A DNA stretch of 33,699 nt from Acidobacteriota bacterium (GCA_003222455.1 QHWF01000003.1:1-33699), one strand, 5' to 3'; positions 1 to 8,364 are shown, counted from the first letter of the stretch. Notes: generated from the sequence alone by a model not told the origin. Program-made: numbers and translations.

Positions 1-57
1 ACGCCAGATGGCGGCGGCCGGTCGCGAGGGTCCCTTGCCGCGACTCTCGGTCCCTGA

Positions 58-714
58 ATGACGGAAGTGATTCGTTCGCACGGCGAGTTCGACATCATCG
101 TGGTCGACGGTCCGGCCCGAGGACGCACCCGGCTGAAATGCTGCCGCGCAGCGTTGACGGCACTGCGCGCCGGCGGACTCGTCATCCTCGACAACTCCGA
201 CTGGCTGCCCGAATCCTCGACTGTGCTGCGCGACAGCGGCTTGCTCGAAGTGGATTTCACCGGCTTCGCGCCGATTTGCGACCACGTGCAAACGACATCG
301 CTCTATTTTCATCGCACATTCAACGTTCCACCGTTGACCGGACGTCAGCCGATGCCGGGACCTGGCGCGAAACTGGATCTCTGGGAACATCCGCTCGTGT
401 CAGTCCCTGGGCCGCTGATTACGTGCGACAGCGAGCCGTTCAGAGGCATCGTCGATGATGTGACATTCGAGTTCTCGAGTCCTGGCGGCCGCCGGAAGTT
501 TCGAGGCGTGAACTACCTCGGTGCCGACGGAATACGCTGCGTCGCGATTCTCGATCTCGATCTCGACCGCGTCCTGCTCACCCGCCATCGTCCACCGTGC
601 CGCAGACAGACAGAAGCCGACCTGTCACGAGAGATCGCGCGAATTGCCGCGATGTCGTGGGAGGCGTTCCGCGAATTCATCGGCCGGCACGAATATCGCC
701 GATATGTGCTGTGA
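58..714 (+). CDS. Class I SAM methyltransferase, C-terminal part (5' end missing or frameshifted)
   Basis: The first ~85 residues read like the second half of a class I methyltransferase fold: FDIIVVDGPARGRTR, then an alanine/leucine helix, then LRAGGLVILDNSDW. This strand-helix-strand pattern follows the SAM-binding motifs in the Methyltransf_24 type. The SAM-binding glycine loop is absent, and a stop codon (55-57) lies directly upstream in the same frame. The true N-terminus is therefore either in another frame or lost. Another upstream frame is open from base 2 and ends at 59-61, overlapping the ATG, but it is too short to identify. The last ~110 residues match nothing I recognise. The substrate is unknown. 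It could also be translated as an independent small protein from this ATG, though a catalytic methyltransferase would not result. Confidence 0.5.
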   Translation: MTEVIRSHGEFDIIVVDGPARGRTRLKCCRAALTALRAGGLVILDNSDWLPESSTVLRDSGLLEVDFTGFAPICDHVQTTSLYFHRTFNVPPLTGRQPMPGPGAKLDLWEHPLVSVPGPLITCDSEPFRGIVDDVTFEFSSPGGRRKFRGVNYLGADGIRCVAILDLDLDRVLLTRHRPPCRRQTEADLSREIARIAAMSWEAFREFIGRHEYRRYVL

Positions 715-775
715 CCGTGTCCGTCTTACCGCGGTTCGCGTCGATTCAGGTCCTCCGGCGCGTGATCGGGAGCCG

Positions 776-1819
776 ATGCTGTGCGCCGGGCGCGCCAGCA
801 CCTGGCTGATTTCGGTCCTGTGCGTCGCGCTCGCCGGCCTGCTCACGGCGCAACCACGCACGTTCAAGATCGCGTTCTACAACATCCGATCCGGCATCGG
901 CATCCAGCCGCTCGGGCGCCGCGCCGCCCCGTTTGCCGAAACAGTGAACTGCGACGCCAAGTCGGGGCCCATCAATGCCTGGGGCGCTGGAATCGTGCAG
1001 GCCGAGCTCGTCAAGTCCATCAAGAACGATCCCCTGGTGATCGCGCTCGGCCTCGCTGAGGCATGGAACTGCGGATCGCCGGCACATGTGCGCGAGACGC
1101 TCGGCTGGAAGGCAGACTCCTCCGAGCGAAACGGCGTCGCACTGGTCGCCCGGTATGGGTTCTCGGGAAACGTCGAGTGGCTCGAGCTCGATACGACGAA
1201 CAACAAGAACCCGCGCGACACGATGTGGATCGTTCGCGGCGCGGTCTGCCTCGATGCACCCTGCAGCGGCTCCATCGACATGTATGCGGCCCATTGGGCG
1301 GGAACGGGACCGCGCGGCCGCGAGACGTACGACCGGCAGGCGCAACAATCGATCGAGTTCATGGCGAAGTCTGCGGGACCGCGGGCCCTGCTCGGCGATT
1401 TGAATGTGTTCGAGGCGAATGCCGGCGTCTGCGGGCAACAGCCGAACAACACGTCGCTGACGTACTTTCGCCGGGCAGGCTACGTGGATGCGTGGCCGAC
1501 GATTCACCGCGAGAGCGAAGGATACACGGGCATGTTGAACCGGCGCGGCTGCGGGACACCCGAAGGATACGTCTGGAAACGGATCGACTATGCGTGGTCG
1601 AAGAATCTTCCACCCGTGAACATTCAGCGGTTCGGCGGCGTCCCTCCCGGTGAAGCGGCTCCCTCCGATCACCTCGGGATCGTGGTCGAGTACGCAGTTC
1701 CCGCTGTGATTTTCAACGGAGACTACGGAGAGAACGGCAGTACACAGAGAAGCAGAGCAACGGAGAAACAGCTCCTCTCTGTTGCTCCGTTGCTCCGTGT
1801 AATGCCGTTGCCTCCGTAA
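776..1819 (+). CDS. Secreted endonuclease/exonuclease/phosphatase (EEP) family protein
   Basis: A DNase I-like phosphohydrolase fold protein, probably exported. The open frame extends upstream to 521, but I choose ATG 776 because it is preceded by GGGAG at about 4 nt and starts a signal peptide (MLCAGRASTWLISVLCVALAGLL, ending near LTAQ). EEP motifs appear in order: FYNIRSG (metal-site Asn), a LAEAW segment (Glu), GVALVAR, AAHWAG (His), LLGDLNVFEAN (Asp-x-Asn), RIDYAW and PSDHLGIVVEY (the final Ser-Asp-His). The catalytic set looks complete, so activity on a phosphodiester or phosphomonoester is expected, but the substrate cannot be told. The last ~30 residues (after IFNGDYGEN) are encoded by a hairpin repeat and are unlike the family. 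It is probably monocistronic or follows the partial methyltransferase. Confidence 0.85.
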   Translation: MLCAGRASTWLISVLCVALAGLLTAQPRTFKIAFYNIRSGIGIQPLGRRAAPFAETVNCDAKSGPINAWGAGIVQAELVKSIKNDPLVIALGLAEAWNCGSPAHVRETLGWKADSSERNGVALVARYGFSGNVEWLELDTTNNKNPRDTMWIVRGAVCLDAPCSGSIDMYAAHWAGTGPRGRETYDRQAQQSIEFMAKSAGPRALLGDLNVFEANAGVCGQQPNNTSLTYFRRAGYVDAWPTIHRESEGYTGMLNRRGCGTPEGYVWKRIDYAWSKNLPPVNIQRFGGVPPGEAAPSDHLGIVVEYAVPAVIFNGDYGENGSTQRSRATEKQLLSVAPLLRVMPLPP

Positions 1820-1826
1820 TCTCCGT
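1738..1826. repeat. Imperfect hairpin repeat overlapping the 3' end of the EEP gene
   Basis: Arms 1757-1771 and 1779-1793 pair at 14 of 15 positions around a 7-nt loop. Shorter copies of the same CCGTTGC/CTCCGT words continue to about 1826. The repeat supplies the last codons and stop of the upstream gene. It has no T-tract, so a classical intrinsic terminator is not evident. Confidence 0.7.
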
Positions 1827-1865
1827 TACCTCAAACACCGAATCTGCTTATGATGTTCGAGCAAC

Positions 1866-3614
1866 ATGGCTCGAGACATGGTCTCGGACGGCCGCGGCGA
1901 GCCGCCCGGCATCGCGGTGGTTCCGGCGCTCTTTCATGCCTCGCGCGTCCATGCCGAGCGGCCAATCGCCGCCACCCGCGTGCTCCTCGGCGTCTCGTCG
2001 TTGTTCGCCATCTGGCTCGATCCAGCCGAGCCGCAGCGCTACGTCCACGCCACCTACATCCTTCTGGTGGTGTACGTGGTGTATTCCCTCGCCATCCTGC
2101 CGTTCGCCTGGCGCCGTCGTACGGCCCGGCACTTCGGCCTGACGACGCATCTCATCGACATTGCCGTCTTTTCGCTGCTGCAATTCGTCACGCTGGGCCC
2201 GTCGAGCCCGTTCTTTGTGTATTTCGTCTTCTCCGTCTGTTGTGGCGCGCTGCGCTGGGACTGGCGCGGCACTCTGGCGACGGCCGTGCTCGTGTTCATC
2301 TCCTACCTCCTGATGGGAGCCTGGATGATGGAAACACTCGGACCGACGTTCGAGTTGAATCGGTTCATCATCCGCGCCGTCTATCTCGGCGTGGTCTCGT
2401 CGCTTCTGCTGTTTCTCGGTCAGCACGAGATTCGGCTGCGCATGGAGATCGAACGGCTCGCCCGCTGGCCGCCCGTGGCGGACGCCAATCCCGAGGTCGT
2501 GGCAGAGCGCGTGCTCGCGCACGCCGCGGGCATTGTCGGCGCGAACCGCGCGCTCACCGTCTGGGAGGTCGACCAGGAGCCATGGATATACGTCGCCTGC
2601 TGGAACGCGGCGGCATCGACCATGATCAAGCTCGCACCGGCCGACATCGATCCGGCCGTCGCTCGCGGACTCGAGGCGGCCGCGTTCTGGTGCGCCGACG
2701 CACAGACGGAGCAGAACACCGTCGTGCGGGTCGCCAACGGCCGCGCCGTTTCCGAAGAGTGGGCCTCGCCGATTCACCGGATCCTGCTCTCGTATCTGGG
2801 CGCATTCGGCGTTGTCTCGGCGCCGTTCGAGACCGCCCGCCTGAACGGCCGCGTGTTCTTCTCGGACGTCGGAACCCCCGCGCCCGAGATGATTCCGTTG
2901 ACGGAAGTCGTCGCGCGCGAGATTGGCGCGACTGTCGATCGGGCGTACGCGACGCGCCAGCAGCGCAGCATTGCAGCAAGTGAGGAACGCATCCGTCTGG
3001 CCCGCGACCTGCACGACGGCGTGCTGCAGTCCCTCACCGGCATTCGGCTCGAGCTGCAGGCCATGGCCGCCGCGGTGGCCTCCGACGCACCCGAGACGCG
3101 GCGCGATCGGCTCCTCGCGAGTGAGCGCGCGCTCGCGATCGAACAGCGGGAACTGCGGTTTTTCATCGAGGACCTCAAACCGGCGCCGATCGCCGCCGCA
3201 ACCCGATCGCTCGACGACACACTGACGCGCGTGCGCGAGCGCATCGCGATGGAATGGAAGGTGCCGGTCTCGATCCGGGTTGCGCCGCAGATGAGTGTGC
3301 CGTACGATCTCGAGCAGGCGATCGGCTTGATGGTGCACGAAGCGGTCGTGAATGCGCTGAAACATGCCGAACCGTCGCGCGTGTCGGTTGACGTGCACAC
3401 CGACGGCGGCGCCATCCGGATCGTGGTCGCGGACGATGGCCGGGGGTTCGCATTTCAGGGCCGCCACGACGACCGAACGCTGATACGGGTGAATGCCTGT
3501 CCGGCCAGCCTGCATGAGCGGATCAAATCGCTTGGCGGCGACCTCACCATCGAGTCGGGCCGCACGGGATCGCGCGTGGAAATGACGGTGCCGGTACTGG
3601 CGGGGAGGACCTGA
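1866..3614 (+). CDS. Membrane sensor histidine kinase, NarL/DesK type (HisKA_3)
   Basis: An inner-membrane sensor kinase that would autophosphorylate and pass phosphate to the response regulator starting 8 bp downstream. Residues ~35-190 hold about five hydrophobic segments, including TYILLVVYVVYSLAILPF. Residues ~205-365 look like a GAF-type sensor region. A HisKA_3 dimerisation helix follows, with LARDLHDGVLQSL and the predicted phosphoacceptor His383. The HATPase_c domain shows HEAVVNALKHA (N box, Asn496) and DDGRGF (G1 box, about 523-528), followed by LGGDLTIES. The length (582 aa) is normal. ATG 1866 has a weak ribosome site, and a second in-frame ATG lies at 1878. The signal sensed is unknown. 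Its position beside glycosyltransferases makes control of surface polysaccharide plausible, but this is inference. Confidence 0.92.
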   Translation: MARDMVSDGRGEPPGIAVVPALFHASRVHAERPIAATRVLLGVSSLFAIWLDPAEPQRYVHATYILLVVYVVYSLAILPFAWRRRTARHFGLTTHLIDIAVFSLLQFVTLGPSSPFFVYFVFSVCCGALRWDWRGTLATAVLVFISYLLMGAWMMETLGPTFELNRFIIRAVYLGVVSSLLLFLGQHEIRLRMEIERLARWPPVADANPEVVAERVLAHAAGIVGANRALTVWEVDQEPWIYVACWNAAASTMIKLAPADIDPAVARGLEAAAFWCADAQTEQNTVVRVANGRAVSEEWASPIHRILLSYLGAFGVVSAPFETARLNGRVFFSDVGTPAPEMIPLTEVVAREIGATVDRAYATRQQRSIAASEERIRLARDLHDGVLQSLTGIRLELQAMAAAVASDAPETRRDRLLASERALAIEQRELRFFIEDLKPAPIAAATRSLDDTLTRVRERIAMEWKVPVSIRVAPQMSVPYDLEQAIGLMVHEAVVNALKHAEPSRVSVDVHTDGGAIRIVVADDGRGFAFQGRHDDRTLIRVNACPASLHERIKSLGGDLTIESGRTGSRVEMTVPVLAGRT

Positions 3615-3621
3615 ACCGTCG

Positions 3622-4266
3622 ATGCCGATTCGGCTGACGCTGGCCGACGATCACCCCGTCGTTCTGCAGGGACTGCAGCGCCTCTTCGAGACGCAGCACG
3701 ATTTCAACGTGGTCGCCTGCTGCGGCGGCGGCGACGGGGCGCTCGAATCGGTGCGACATGCGCGGCCCGACGTTCTCGTCCTCGACCTGCGCATGCCCGG
3801 CTGCAGCGGCCTCGACGTGCTTCGCGCGATGGCTGCCGAAAAACTGCCCTGTCGTACCGTGCTGCTGACCGCCGCGATCACCGACAACGACCTCGTCGAG
3901 GCCGTGCGCCTCGGTGTCAATGGCATCATCATGAAACAGTCGCCGCCCGACGCGCTGGTCGAGTGTGTTCGCCGCGTCGCGCGCGGTGAGCAATCGATCG
4001 AGAGGGACACGCTGGCAAAAGCGTTCGGGCGTGTGCTGCGACGCGAAGCCGCCACGCGCGAGGTCGGCCACACGCTCACGCCGCGCGAGATCGAGATCGT
4101 GCAGATGGTGGCGCATGGGCTGCGCAATCGGGCCATCGCCGAACGGCTCGCGATTTCGGAAGGCACCGTCAAGATCCATCTGCACAATATCTACGAGAAA
4201 CTCGGCATCGATGGGCGCCTCGAGCTCATGCTGTGGGCGCAGGAGCAGGGGGTCAGCGGATCGTGA
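3622..4266 (+). CDS. NarL/LuxR-family response regulator
   Basis: A two-component DNA-binding regulator, presumed partner of the kinase just upstream (7-bp gap). The receiver domain (residues 1-~120) has the acidic pair DD9-10, phosphoacceptor Asp55 in VLVLDLRMPG, Thr83 and Lys104, a complete active-site set. A linker is followed by a LuxR-type helix-turn-helix at ~150-195: LTPREIEIVQMVAHG, then NRAIAERLAISEGTVK with the recognition helix. It probably binds DNA as a dimer after phosphorylation. The targets are unknown. The following 148 bp to the next gene contain no clear terminator. Confidence 0.95.
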   Translation: MPIRLTLADDHPVVLQGLQRLFETQHDFNVVACCGGGDGALESVRHARPDVLVLDLRMPGCSGLDVLRAMAAEKLPCRTVLLTAAITDNDLVEAVRLGVNGIIMKQSPPDALVECVRRVARGEQSIERDTLAKAFGRVLRREAATREVGHTLTPREIEIVQMVAHGLRNRAIAERLAISEGTVKIHLHNIYEKLGIDGRLELMLWAQEQGVSGS

Positions 4267-4414
4267 AGCTGGCAGCGAACGCCACCTGGAAGAAGTTTGG
4301 GCATGTAGAAGAAGCGCTAATGAAAAGCCCATCAGGCAGGCGGCTTGCAACCGTGCAAAGTCGATGTTCCAGCCAGCTCGGCAGGACCTCTCTGGCCTTG
4401 GAAACGGCGGCCGC

Positions 4415-5440
4415 GTGAACGTCATCTCACTCGACGCGACGGTACTCATCTGTACATTCAATCGCGCCGCGATGCTGGCCGAGACGCTCGACACGCTCGC
4501 AGCGACGCGAGCCGCGACGCTGCGATGGAACGTGATTGTCGTCGACAACAATTCGAGCGATGCGACGCGCGACGTCGTGACCTCACGAATCAGCCGCTAT
4601 CCGGTGGAATTGCGATATCTCTTCGAGCCGAGGCAGGGCAAGTCACACGCACTCAATGCAGGCCTGGCGGCAACGGACGCCCGCATCGTCGTCTTCACGG
4701 ACGACGATGTGCGCCTGAGCGACGGCTGGCTGGCTGCGGCGTGCCGGCCGATGCTCGACAATCCCACGATCGACTACACGGGTGGACCGGTCCATCCAAT
4801 CTGGGAGCAGCCGTGCCCGCCGTGGCTCGATCGCACGCGATCCGACCTCTGGGGCACGCTGGCGATTCTCGACTACGGTGAGGAGCCGTTCGTCTTCGAA
4901 GAGCGCCGCCGGGTGCCGCTCGGCGCCAACATGGCGGTCCGCCGGACGTTGATCGATCGCATCGGTGGGTTCGATCCCGGGCTCGGGCGCCGCGGAACAT
5001 CGCTCCTGGGCCAGGAACAGGCGGAGTTCTTCTGCCGGTCGCGGGCGGCGGGCGCCCGGGGCCTGTACGTCCCGGCGATGACGCTGCACCATCACGTCCC
5101 GGCCACGCGCCTGACGCGCAGCTATTTCCGCCGCTGGTGGTTCTGGAAGGGCGTCTCGCGATCCCTCCTCGAGCAGCGCCATCCGGTGACCGAGCTCGGT
5201 GTCGATCTGTCTCAAGTGGCGAGGCTGACTGGTATTCCGAGATTCATGGTTTGCTCGGCAGCGCGTGATGCAATGCGCTGGGCGGGCGCGCTCCTGTCAT
5301 GGGATCGCGCCGGCCGGGTACGTCACGAAATGATGCTCTGCTATTTCGTCGGGTACGTCCGCGGTGTCCGCACACGAGCTGCTGATTCTCCCACTAGCGG
5401 TAATCCCTTTCCGTCCGTGTTCGGCACTAAGAATCCATGA
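4415..5440 (+). CDS. GT2-family glycosyltransferase
   Basis: A family 2 (GT-A fold) inverting glycosyltransferase, predicted to add a sugar from a nucleotide donor to a lipid-linked or polysaccharide acceptor at the cytoplasmic face. The motifs are ATVLICTFNRA at the N-terminus, VIVVDNNSSDAT, RQGKSHALNAGLAA, then VVFTDDDVRL (the metal-binding DxD region), and LGANMAVRR near residue 170. No clear transmembrane segment is seen. The frame is open far upstream, overlapping the regulator gene. I prefer GTG 4415, which places the first beta-strand 6 residues in, with ATG 4364 as the alternative. Neither start has a strong ribosome site. The donor and acceptor are unknown. Confidence 0.87.
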   Translation: MNVISLDATVLICTFNRAAMLAETLDTLAATRAATLRWNVIVVDNNSSDATRDVVTSRISRYPVELRYLFEPRQGKSHALNAGLAATDARIVVFTDDDVRLSDGWLAAACRPMLDNPTIDYTGGPVHPIWEQPCPPWLDRTRSDLWGTLAILDYGEEPFVFEERRRVPLGANMAVRRTLIDRIGGFDPGLGRRGTSLLGQEQAEFFCRSRAAGARGLYVPAMTLHHHVPATRLTRSYFRRWWFWKGVSRSLLEQRHPVTELGVDLSQVARLTGIPRFMVCSAARDAMRWAGALLSWDRAGRVRHEMMLCYFVGYVRGVRTRAADSPTSGNPFPSVFGTKNP

Positions 5441-5480
5441 GTCGACTGCGGCACGTCGATTGAATAAAGACGAGGCCGTT

Positions 5481-5610
5481 TTGAGCATCCGATCGTCGCT
5501 CTTCGATGTCTACGCGCGACTGCGCGATCTGATCGTTCCCGGTCTGCGCTACTCGCAGCATTTCTACGAGCGACGACTCAGACGCTCGCTCAAACCCGAT
5601 GTCGACTGGG
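5481..5610 (+). pseudogene. N-terminal segment of a frameshifted SAM methyltransferase
   Basis: This frame reads LSIRSSLFDVYARL, then YSQHFYERRL and LKPDVDW. This is the lead-in expected just before the SAM loop LDLGCGH, which is encoded one frame over from 5611. Removing one G from the GGG at 5608-5610 joins the two as ...VDW-LDLGCGH... in a single uninterrupted protein. A TTG at 5481 preceded by GAGG at 5472-5475 is a plausible start. The joined protein would be about 255 aa, normal for this type of methyltransferase. Confidence 0.7.
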
Positions 5611-6249
5611 CTCGATCTCGGCTGTGGTCATCAGGTGCTGCCGTCCTGGCGCGGCGAGCACGAGGGCGAGCTCGTCAGCGCGTGTCGTTCGGTGACCGGC
5701 ATCGACTACGATCTCCCGTCTCTGCAACACCACCGCAGCGTGCGACGGCTCGTCCGCGGCGACATCAGCGCTCTGCCGTTTGCCGACGGCTCGTTCGATC
5801 TCGTGACGGCCAATATGGTGGTCGAGCATCTGGGCGACCCTGAGCAGCAGTTCCGAGAAGTCGCCCGGGTGCTGCGCCCTGGAGGGTCGTTCCTGCTTCA
5901 CACGCCGAACGCACTCGGGTATCCGACGATGCTTGGCCGGCTTGTGCCAGAGAGGGTCAAGGGCCCTCTGATTCGTGCACTCGACAGCCGCACATCGAGC
6001 GATGTGTTTCCGACGCACTACCGCGCGAACACAGGTCGACGCGTCACTGAGGTCGCCGAACGCGCAGGCCTGACCGTCGTGGGACTGAAGATGGTGGCGA
6101 CCGATGCACTGTTCGCTGTGATTCCACCGCTTGCGGCCATCGAGCTCCTGACAATTCGTCTGCTCCTGACGAAGCCCCTCCGACGCTTCCGCTCGGATAT
6201 CATCGCGGTGCTGGAGAAGCCAAAGAAGGCCGGCGTGGCGGCGGCGTAG
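5599..6249 (+). CDS. Class I SAM-dependent methyltransferase (main part, frameshifted at the N-terminus)
   Basis: A Methyltransf_11-type enzyme. The sequence shows LDLGCGHQ (SAM motif I), GIDYD (motif II acidic residue), DISALPFADGSFDLV, then VVEHLGDPEQQFREVARVLRPGGSFLLHTPN, and ends in a hydrophobic/basic tail. ATG 5599 lies only four codons before motif I, and residues 2-4 (STG) are unlike the family, so this ATG is probably an artefact of the indel at 5608-5610. The real start is likely 5481. As the sequence stands, the protein from 5599 lacks the N-terminal helix and may be inactive. The context beside a GT2 enzyme suggests methylation of a sugar or lipid intermediate (inference). Confidence 0.8.
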   Translation: MSTGLDLGCGHQVLPSWRGEHEGELVSACRSVTGIDYDLPSLQHHRSVRRLVRGDISALPFADGSFDLVTANMVVEHLGDPEQQFREVARVLRPGGSFLLHTPNALGYPTMLGRLVPERVKGPLIRALDSRTSSDVFPTHYRANTGRRVTEVAERAGLTVVGLKMVATDALFAVIPPLAAIELLTIRLLLTKPLRRFRSDIIAVLEKPKKAGVAAA

Positions 6250-6268
6250 CTTCCACTTTCCACCTCAA

Positions 6269-6447
6269 ATATTCCCGATTAATTCCGATATTGCACCCCA
6301 CCGTGCACAAAACGCACGGTGGGGGCCCCGCTCTGCGGTCGTCGCGCCGCTCCCCCGGGGTCCCCACGGCGCGGACTGTGCGCCGTGGGGTGGAACGTCG
6401 GGGCGCCTCGCCGCTCGGTGCGACGCCGGACTTTCACCACGGACTGT
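6269..6447. repeat. Family A palindromic element, copy 1, between convergent genes
   Basis: Two hairpins with perfect 11-bp stems: 6296-6306 with 6314-6324, and 6362-6372 with 6380-6390, each with a 7-nt loop. The right end (about 6418-6447) matches the terminal inverted repeat of copy 3, and the second hairpin is identical to the one in copy 3. It lies 20 bp after the methyltransferase stop and about 4 bp beyond the stop of the convergent EEP gene. It could act as a bidirectional terminator. Confidence 0.85.
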
Positions 6448-6451
6448 CAAT

Positions 6452-7201
6452 CTATCTGATACCGAACACTGTCAGAACGGGCCGGTGGTCCGAAGGCATG
6501 ACACCGCGGGAGTCGCGGACGTCGTAGACCTGTGAAGACTCGAGTGTGAGTGCCGTCGCGCCATGCGAGTAGTAGATGTAGTCGATCCGGCTGTTGCGCG
6601 TGTTTCCTTCCGGGTTCCCGCTGTATGCCACCGCATTGCCGTCGGCGTCCGCTTCCGCCCAGGAATCGAAGTAGCTGCTTTTCATCTTCGCGTTCTCGGA
6701 CGAGCCGGGCCGCGCGTTGAAGTCGCCGGCGACGATCCGCGGCTCTCCGAGCGTCCGCTCCCACGCAATGAGCTCGCCGATTTCCGCGAGGCGATAAGCC
6801 GTAGAATCGGCATCCAGATGGGTCGACGTGAAATGGATATCGCGGCCATGAACATGAATCACCACGTCGAGGGCTGCGCGGTCGTGACTGAGCATTCGGA
6901 CGCCGGTCGAGTCGAACGGATACCGTGACATCACGAGATTGCCGATGCCAGTCGACTCTCCTGTGCCAGACGAGAACGTGTAGTACCACTTCTGCCCCGT
7001 GTGCTTCTTCATCAGATCCGCTATCACGGCGGGGCCGTCATTATCGGAACCGTTGTACCGTTCGACTTCATTGAATGAAACGATGTCGGGCTTGAAACTC
7101 GCGGCCTTCTTGATCAGCCGGTCGGCATCCTGCTCACCATCCGTGCCGACACCGCCATGATGCGTATTCCACTGCAGGACACGCAGCGTCGAACTCCCCC
7201 C
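6452..7201 (-). CDS. EEP-family phosphohydrolase domain (3' half of a frameshifted fusion gene)
   Basis: The frame carries a complete EEP domain: LRVLQWNTHHG (Asn), DIVSFNEVERY (Glu), FTSTHLDAD (His), VAGDFNARPGS (Asp-x-Asn), RIDYIYYSHG and PSDHRPVLTVF. The domain starts at about 7190, but the frame has no start codon there. The first usable codon is GTG 7027, which would remove the Asn and Glu motifs. It is out of frame by one base with the upstream CBM96-like gene. One extra base in the C6 tract at 7196-7201 would fuse them through the Ser-rich linker. The most economical reading is a single secreted two-domain protein of about 490 aa. A standalone product from 7027 would probably be inactive. 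Confidence 0.75.
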   Translation of the reverse strand, partial: GGSSTLRVLQWNTHHGGVGTDGEQDADRLIKKAASFKPDIVSFNEVERYNGSDNDGPAVIADLMKKHTGQKWYYTFSSGTGESTGIGNLVMSRYPFDSTGVRMLSHDRAALDVVIHVHGRDIHFTSTHLDADSTAYRLAEIGELIAWERTLGEPRIVAGDFNARPGSSENAKMKSSYFDSWAEADADGNAVAYSGNPEGNTRNSRIDYIYYSHGATALTLESSQVYDVRDSRGVMPSDHRPVLTVFGIR

Positions 7202-7932
7202 GACGAGGACGACGAGGACGACGAGGAAGCGGGAGGGGGTGCCGCGGTGCTGGTCGACCCGTGATGATACGTGACTTTCAGGACCGGGCGAACCGAGGCG
7301 TTAGAGTCGTTCGGGGTGTAATACTCCCGATAGGATTCGGACGTTGACCCATCGAGATCCACCAGCGCGACTCGGGTATAACGTGAATCTCCGAGCAGGC
7401 CGGCGACCGCTTGTTTCACCAGGGAGGTGACGTTGAACGTCACCTTCGTGCCTGGGGCATTCCCCACGATTTCCTGATCGAGCTTCGATCCCAGGTCGCC
7501 GCCCAACGTCATCCAGGGCGCGCTCGTTCGGCGCCTGCGCCAGGTGACTTCGTTTTCGTTCCACGATGTTGTGATTTGATACGCAGCAATCGAGCGCGTC
7601 TTGTCCTCACTCCCCAGTTTGACTGTGATGGTCAGCAGCGCCGACGTCACGGTGCTGCCCGCGGGAATTCCGTTGTGCGTATCGAACTTCAACAGCGCAC
7701 GGCGGTGGTATTCAGGATTCGAAGCCGCGCGAGTGGCCAGCAGCGTCCCCAGATTGGAATTGGCGTAACTGCCGCCGCGAATCGTCGCGTAGACGACTTC
7801 CGAGGTTGGATCATTCAATGTCACAGTGGTTTGAGCCGACGTCGGTAGCGGAGCGACTCCGAGTGCGATCACGCCGAACGCGAGAGGAGCGAACACACGA
7901 GCAGGCCGACTGGACACACACCACTGCTGCAT
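7114..7932 (-). CDS. Secreted DNRLRE/CBM96-like domain protein with Ser-rich linker (5' half of the fusion)
   Basis: Start ATG 7932 is fixed by a GGAGG at 7937-7941, 4 nt away, and by the signal peptide that follows (VFAPLAFGVIALGVAPL, ending near TSAQ). The mature part begins VTLNDPTSEVVYATIRGG and contains SYANSNLGTL, RRALLKFDTHNGIP and SALLTITVK, the pattern of DNRLRE domains (CBM96). Members of this family are described as carbohydrate-binding, alginate being one ligand. After VRPVLKVTYHHG comes a PPPA plus nine-serine linker. From there about 28 residues (GGVRRCVSC...) are out-of-frame translation. Correcting the C6 tract at 7196-7201 leads straight into the EEP domain. The product would be a secreted phosphohydrolase tethered to polysaccharide (inference). 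Confidence 0.8.
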   Translation of the reverse strand: MQQWCVSSRPARVFAPLAFGVIALGVAPLPTSAQTTVTLNDPTSEVVYATIRGGSYANSNLGTLLATRAASNPEYHRRALLKFDTHNGIPAGSTVTSALLTITVKLGSEDKTRSIAAYQITTSWNENEVTWRRRRTSAPWMTLGGDLGSKLDQEIVGNAPGTKVTFNVTSLVKQAVAGLLGDSRYTRVALVDLDGSTSESYREYYTPNDSNASVRPVLKVTYHHGSTSTAAPPPASSSSSSSSSGGVRRCVSCSGIRIMAVSARMVSRMPTG

Positions 7933-8364
7933 GACACCTCCACAAGCAATCGTTGAGGTAAGACCGGTAATCGCGGCGACGAGTGGCAAGCTTGTCGCCA
8001 ATGTTGGTAATGGCTGGAATTGCGCGCAGAACATCGTTTCGCGACGTTTACACAACGGGCGCATGTCCACTCGTGAACTGAACCTTATGGCAGCTCTTAC
8101 ATACCTGCCCACCGATGCGCGCTTTTGCGTTGAAAAATAAAGGGCCGAAAACGATGCACGAGCTAACGGTCGTGTTCGCCTCAAATGCGCGACGGCAGAG
8201 TGCCCTTCACGACGGGTGAAGAGGTGTCCGATAGAGCGACCCCCACGAGCAGGGTCAGACCCAGGGTCAGGATCAAATTGAGGTGAGACCTAGAGGTCGA
8301 GCTCCGGCGTGCCTCTTGCGTGAGCGTCCGATGTTTCAAACGCCGGAGCACGGAGAAGTTGGGA
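7933..8364. other. Divergent intergenic region between the CBM96-EEP gene and the polysaccharide locus
   Basis: About 430 bp, visibly richer in A/T than its neighbours (for example 8085-8150), separating two divergent transcription units. It must hold the promoters of the leftward gene and the long rightward locus, but I could not identify a convincing -35/-10 pair. Small open frames here have no family features. The only structured element is the short palindromic repeat at 8252-8279. Confidence 0.5.
8252..8279. repeat. Short palindromic repeat containing GGGTCAGACCC
   Basis: The near-palindrome GGGTCAGACCC (8252-8262) is followed by a second GGGTCAG and then GATCAAATT. It lies in the leader of the polysaccharide locus. 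It resembles short dispersed repeats rather than an operator, but a second copy is not present in this window. Confidence 0.35.

Noticed and set aside
1848..3515. Long leftward open frame (555 codons) opposite the histidine kinase gene
   Set aside because: It is antisense to a gene with clear motifs, is rich in Arg/His/Asp as expected of a GC-rich shadow frame, and shows no domain pattern.
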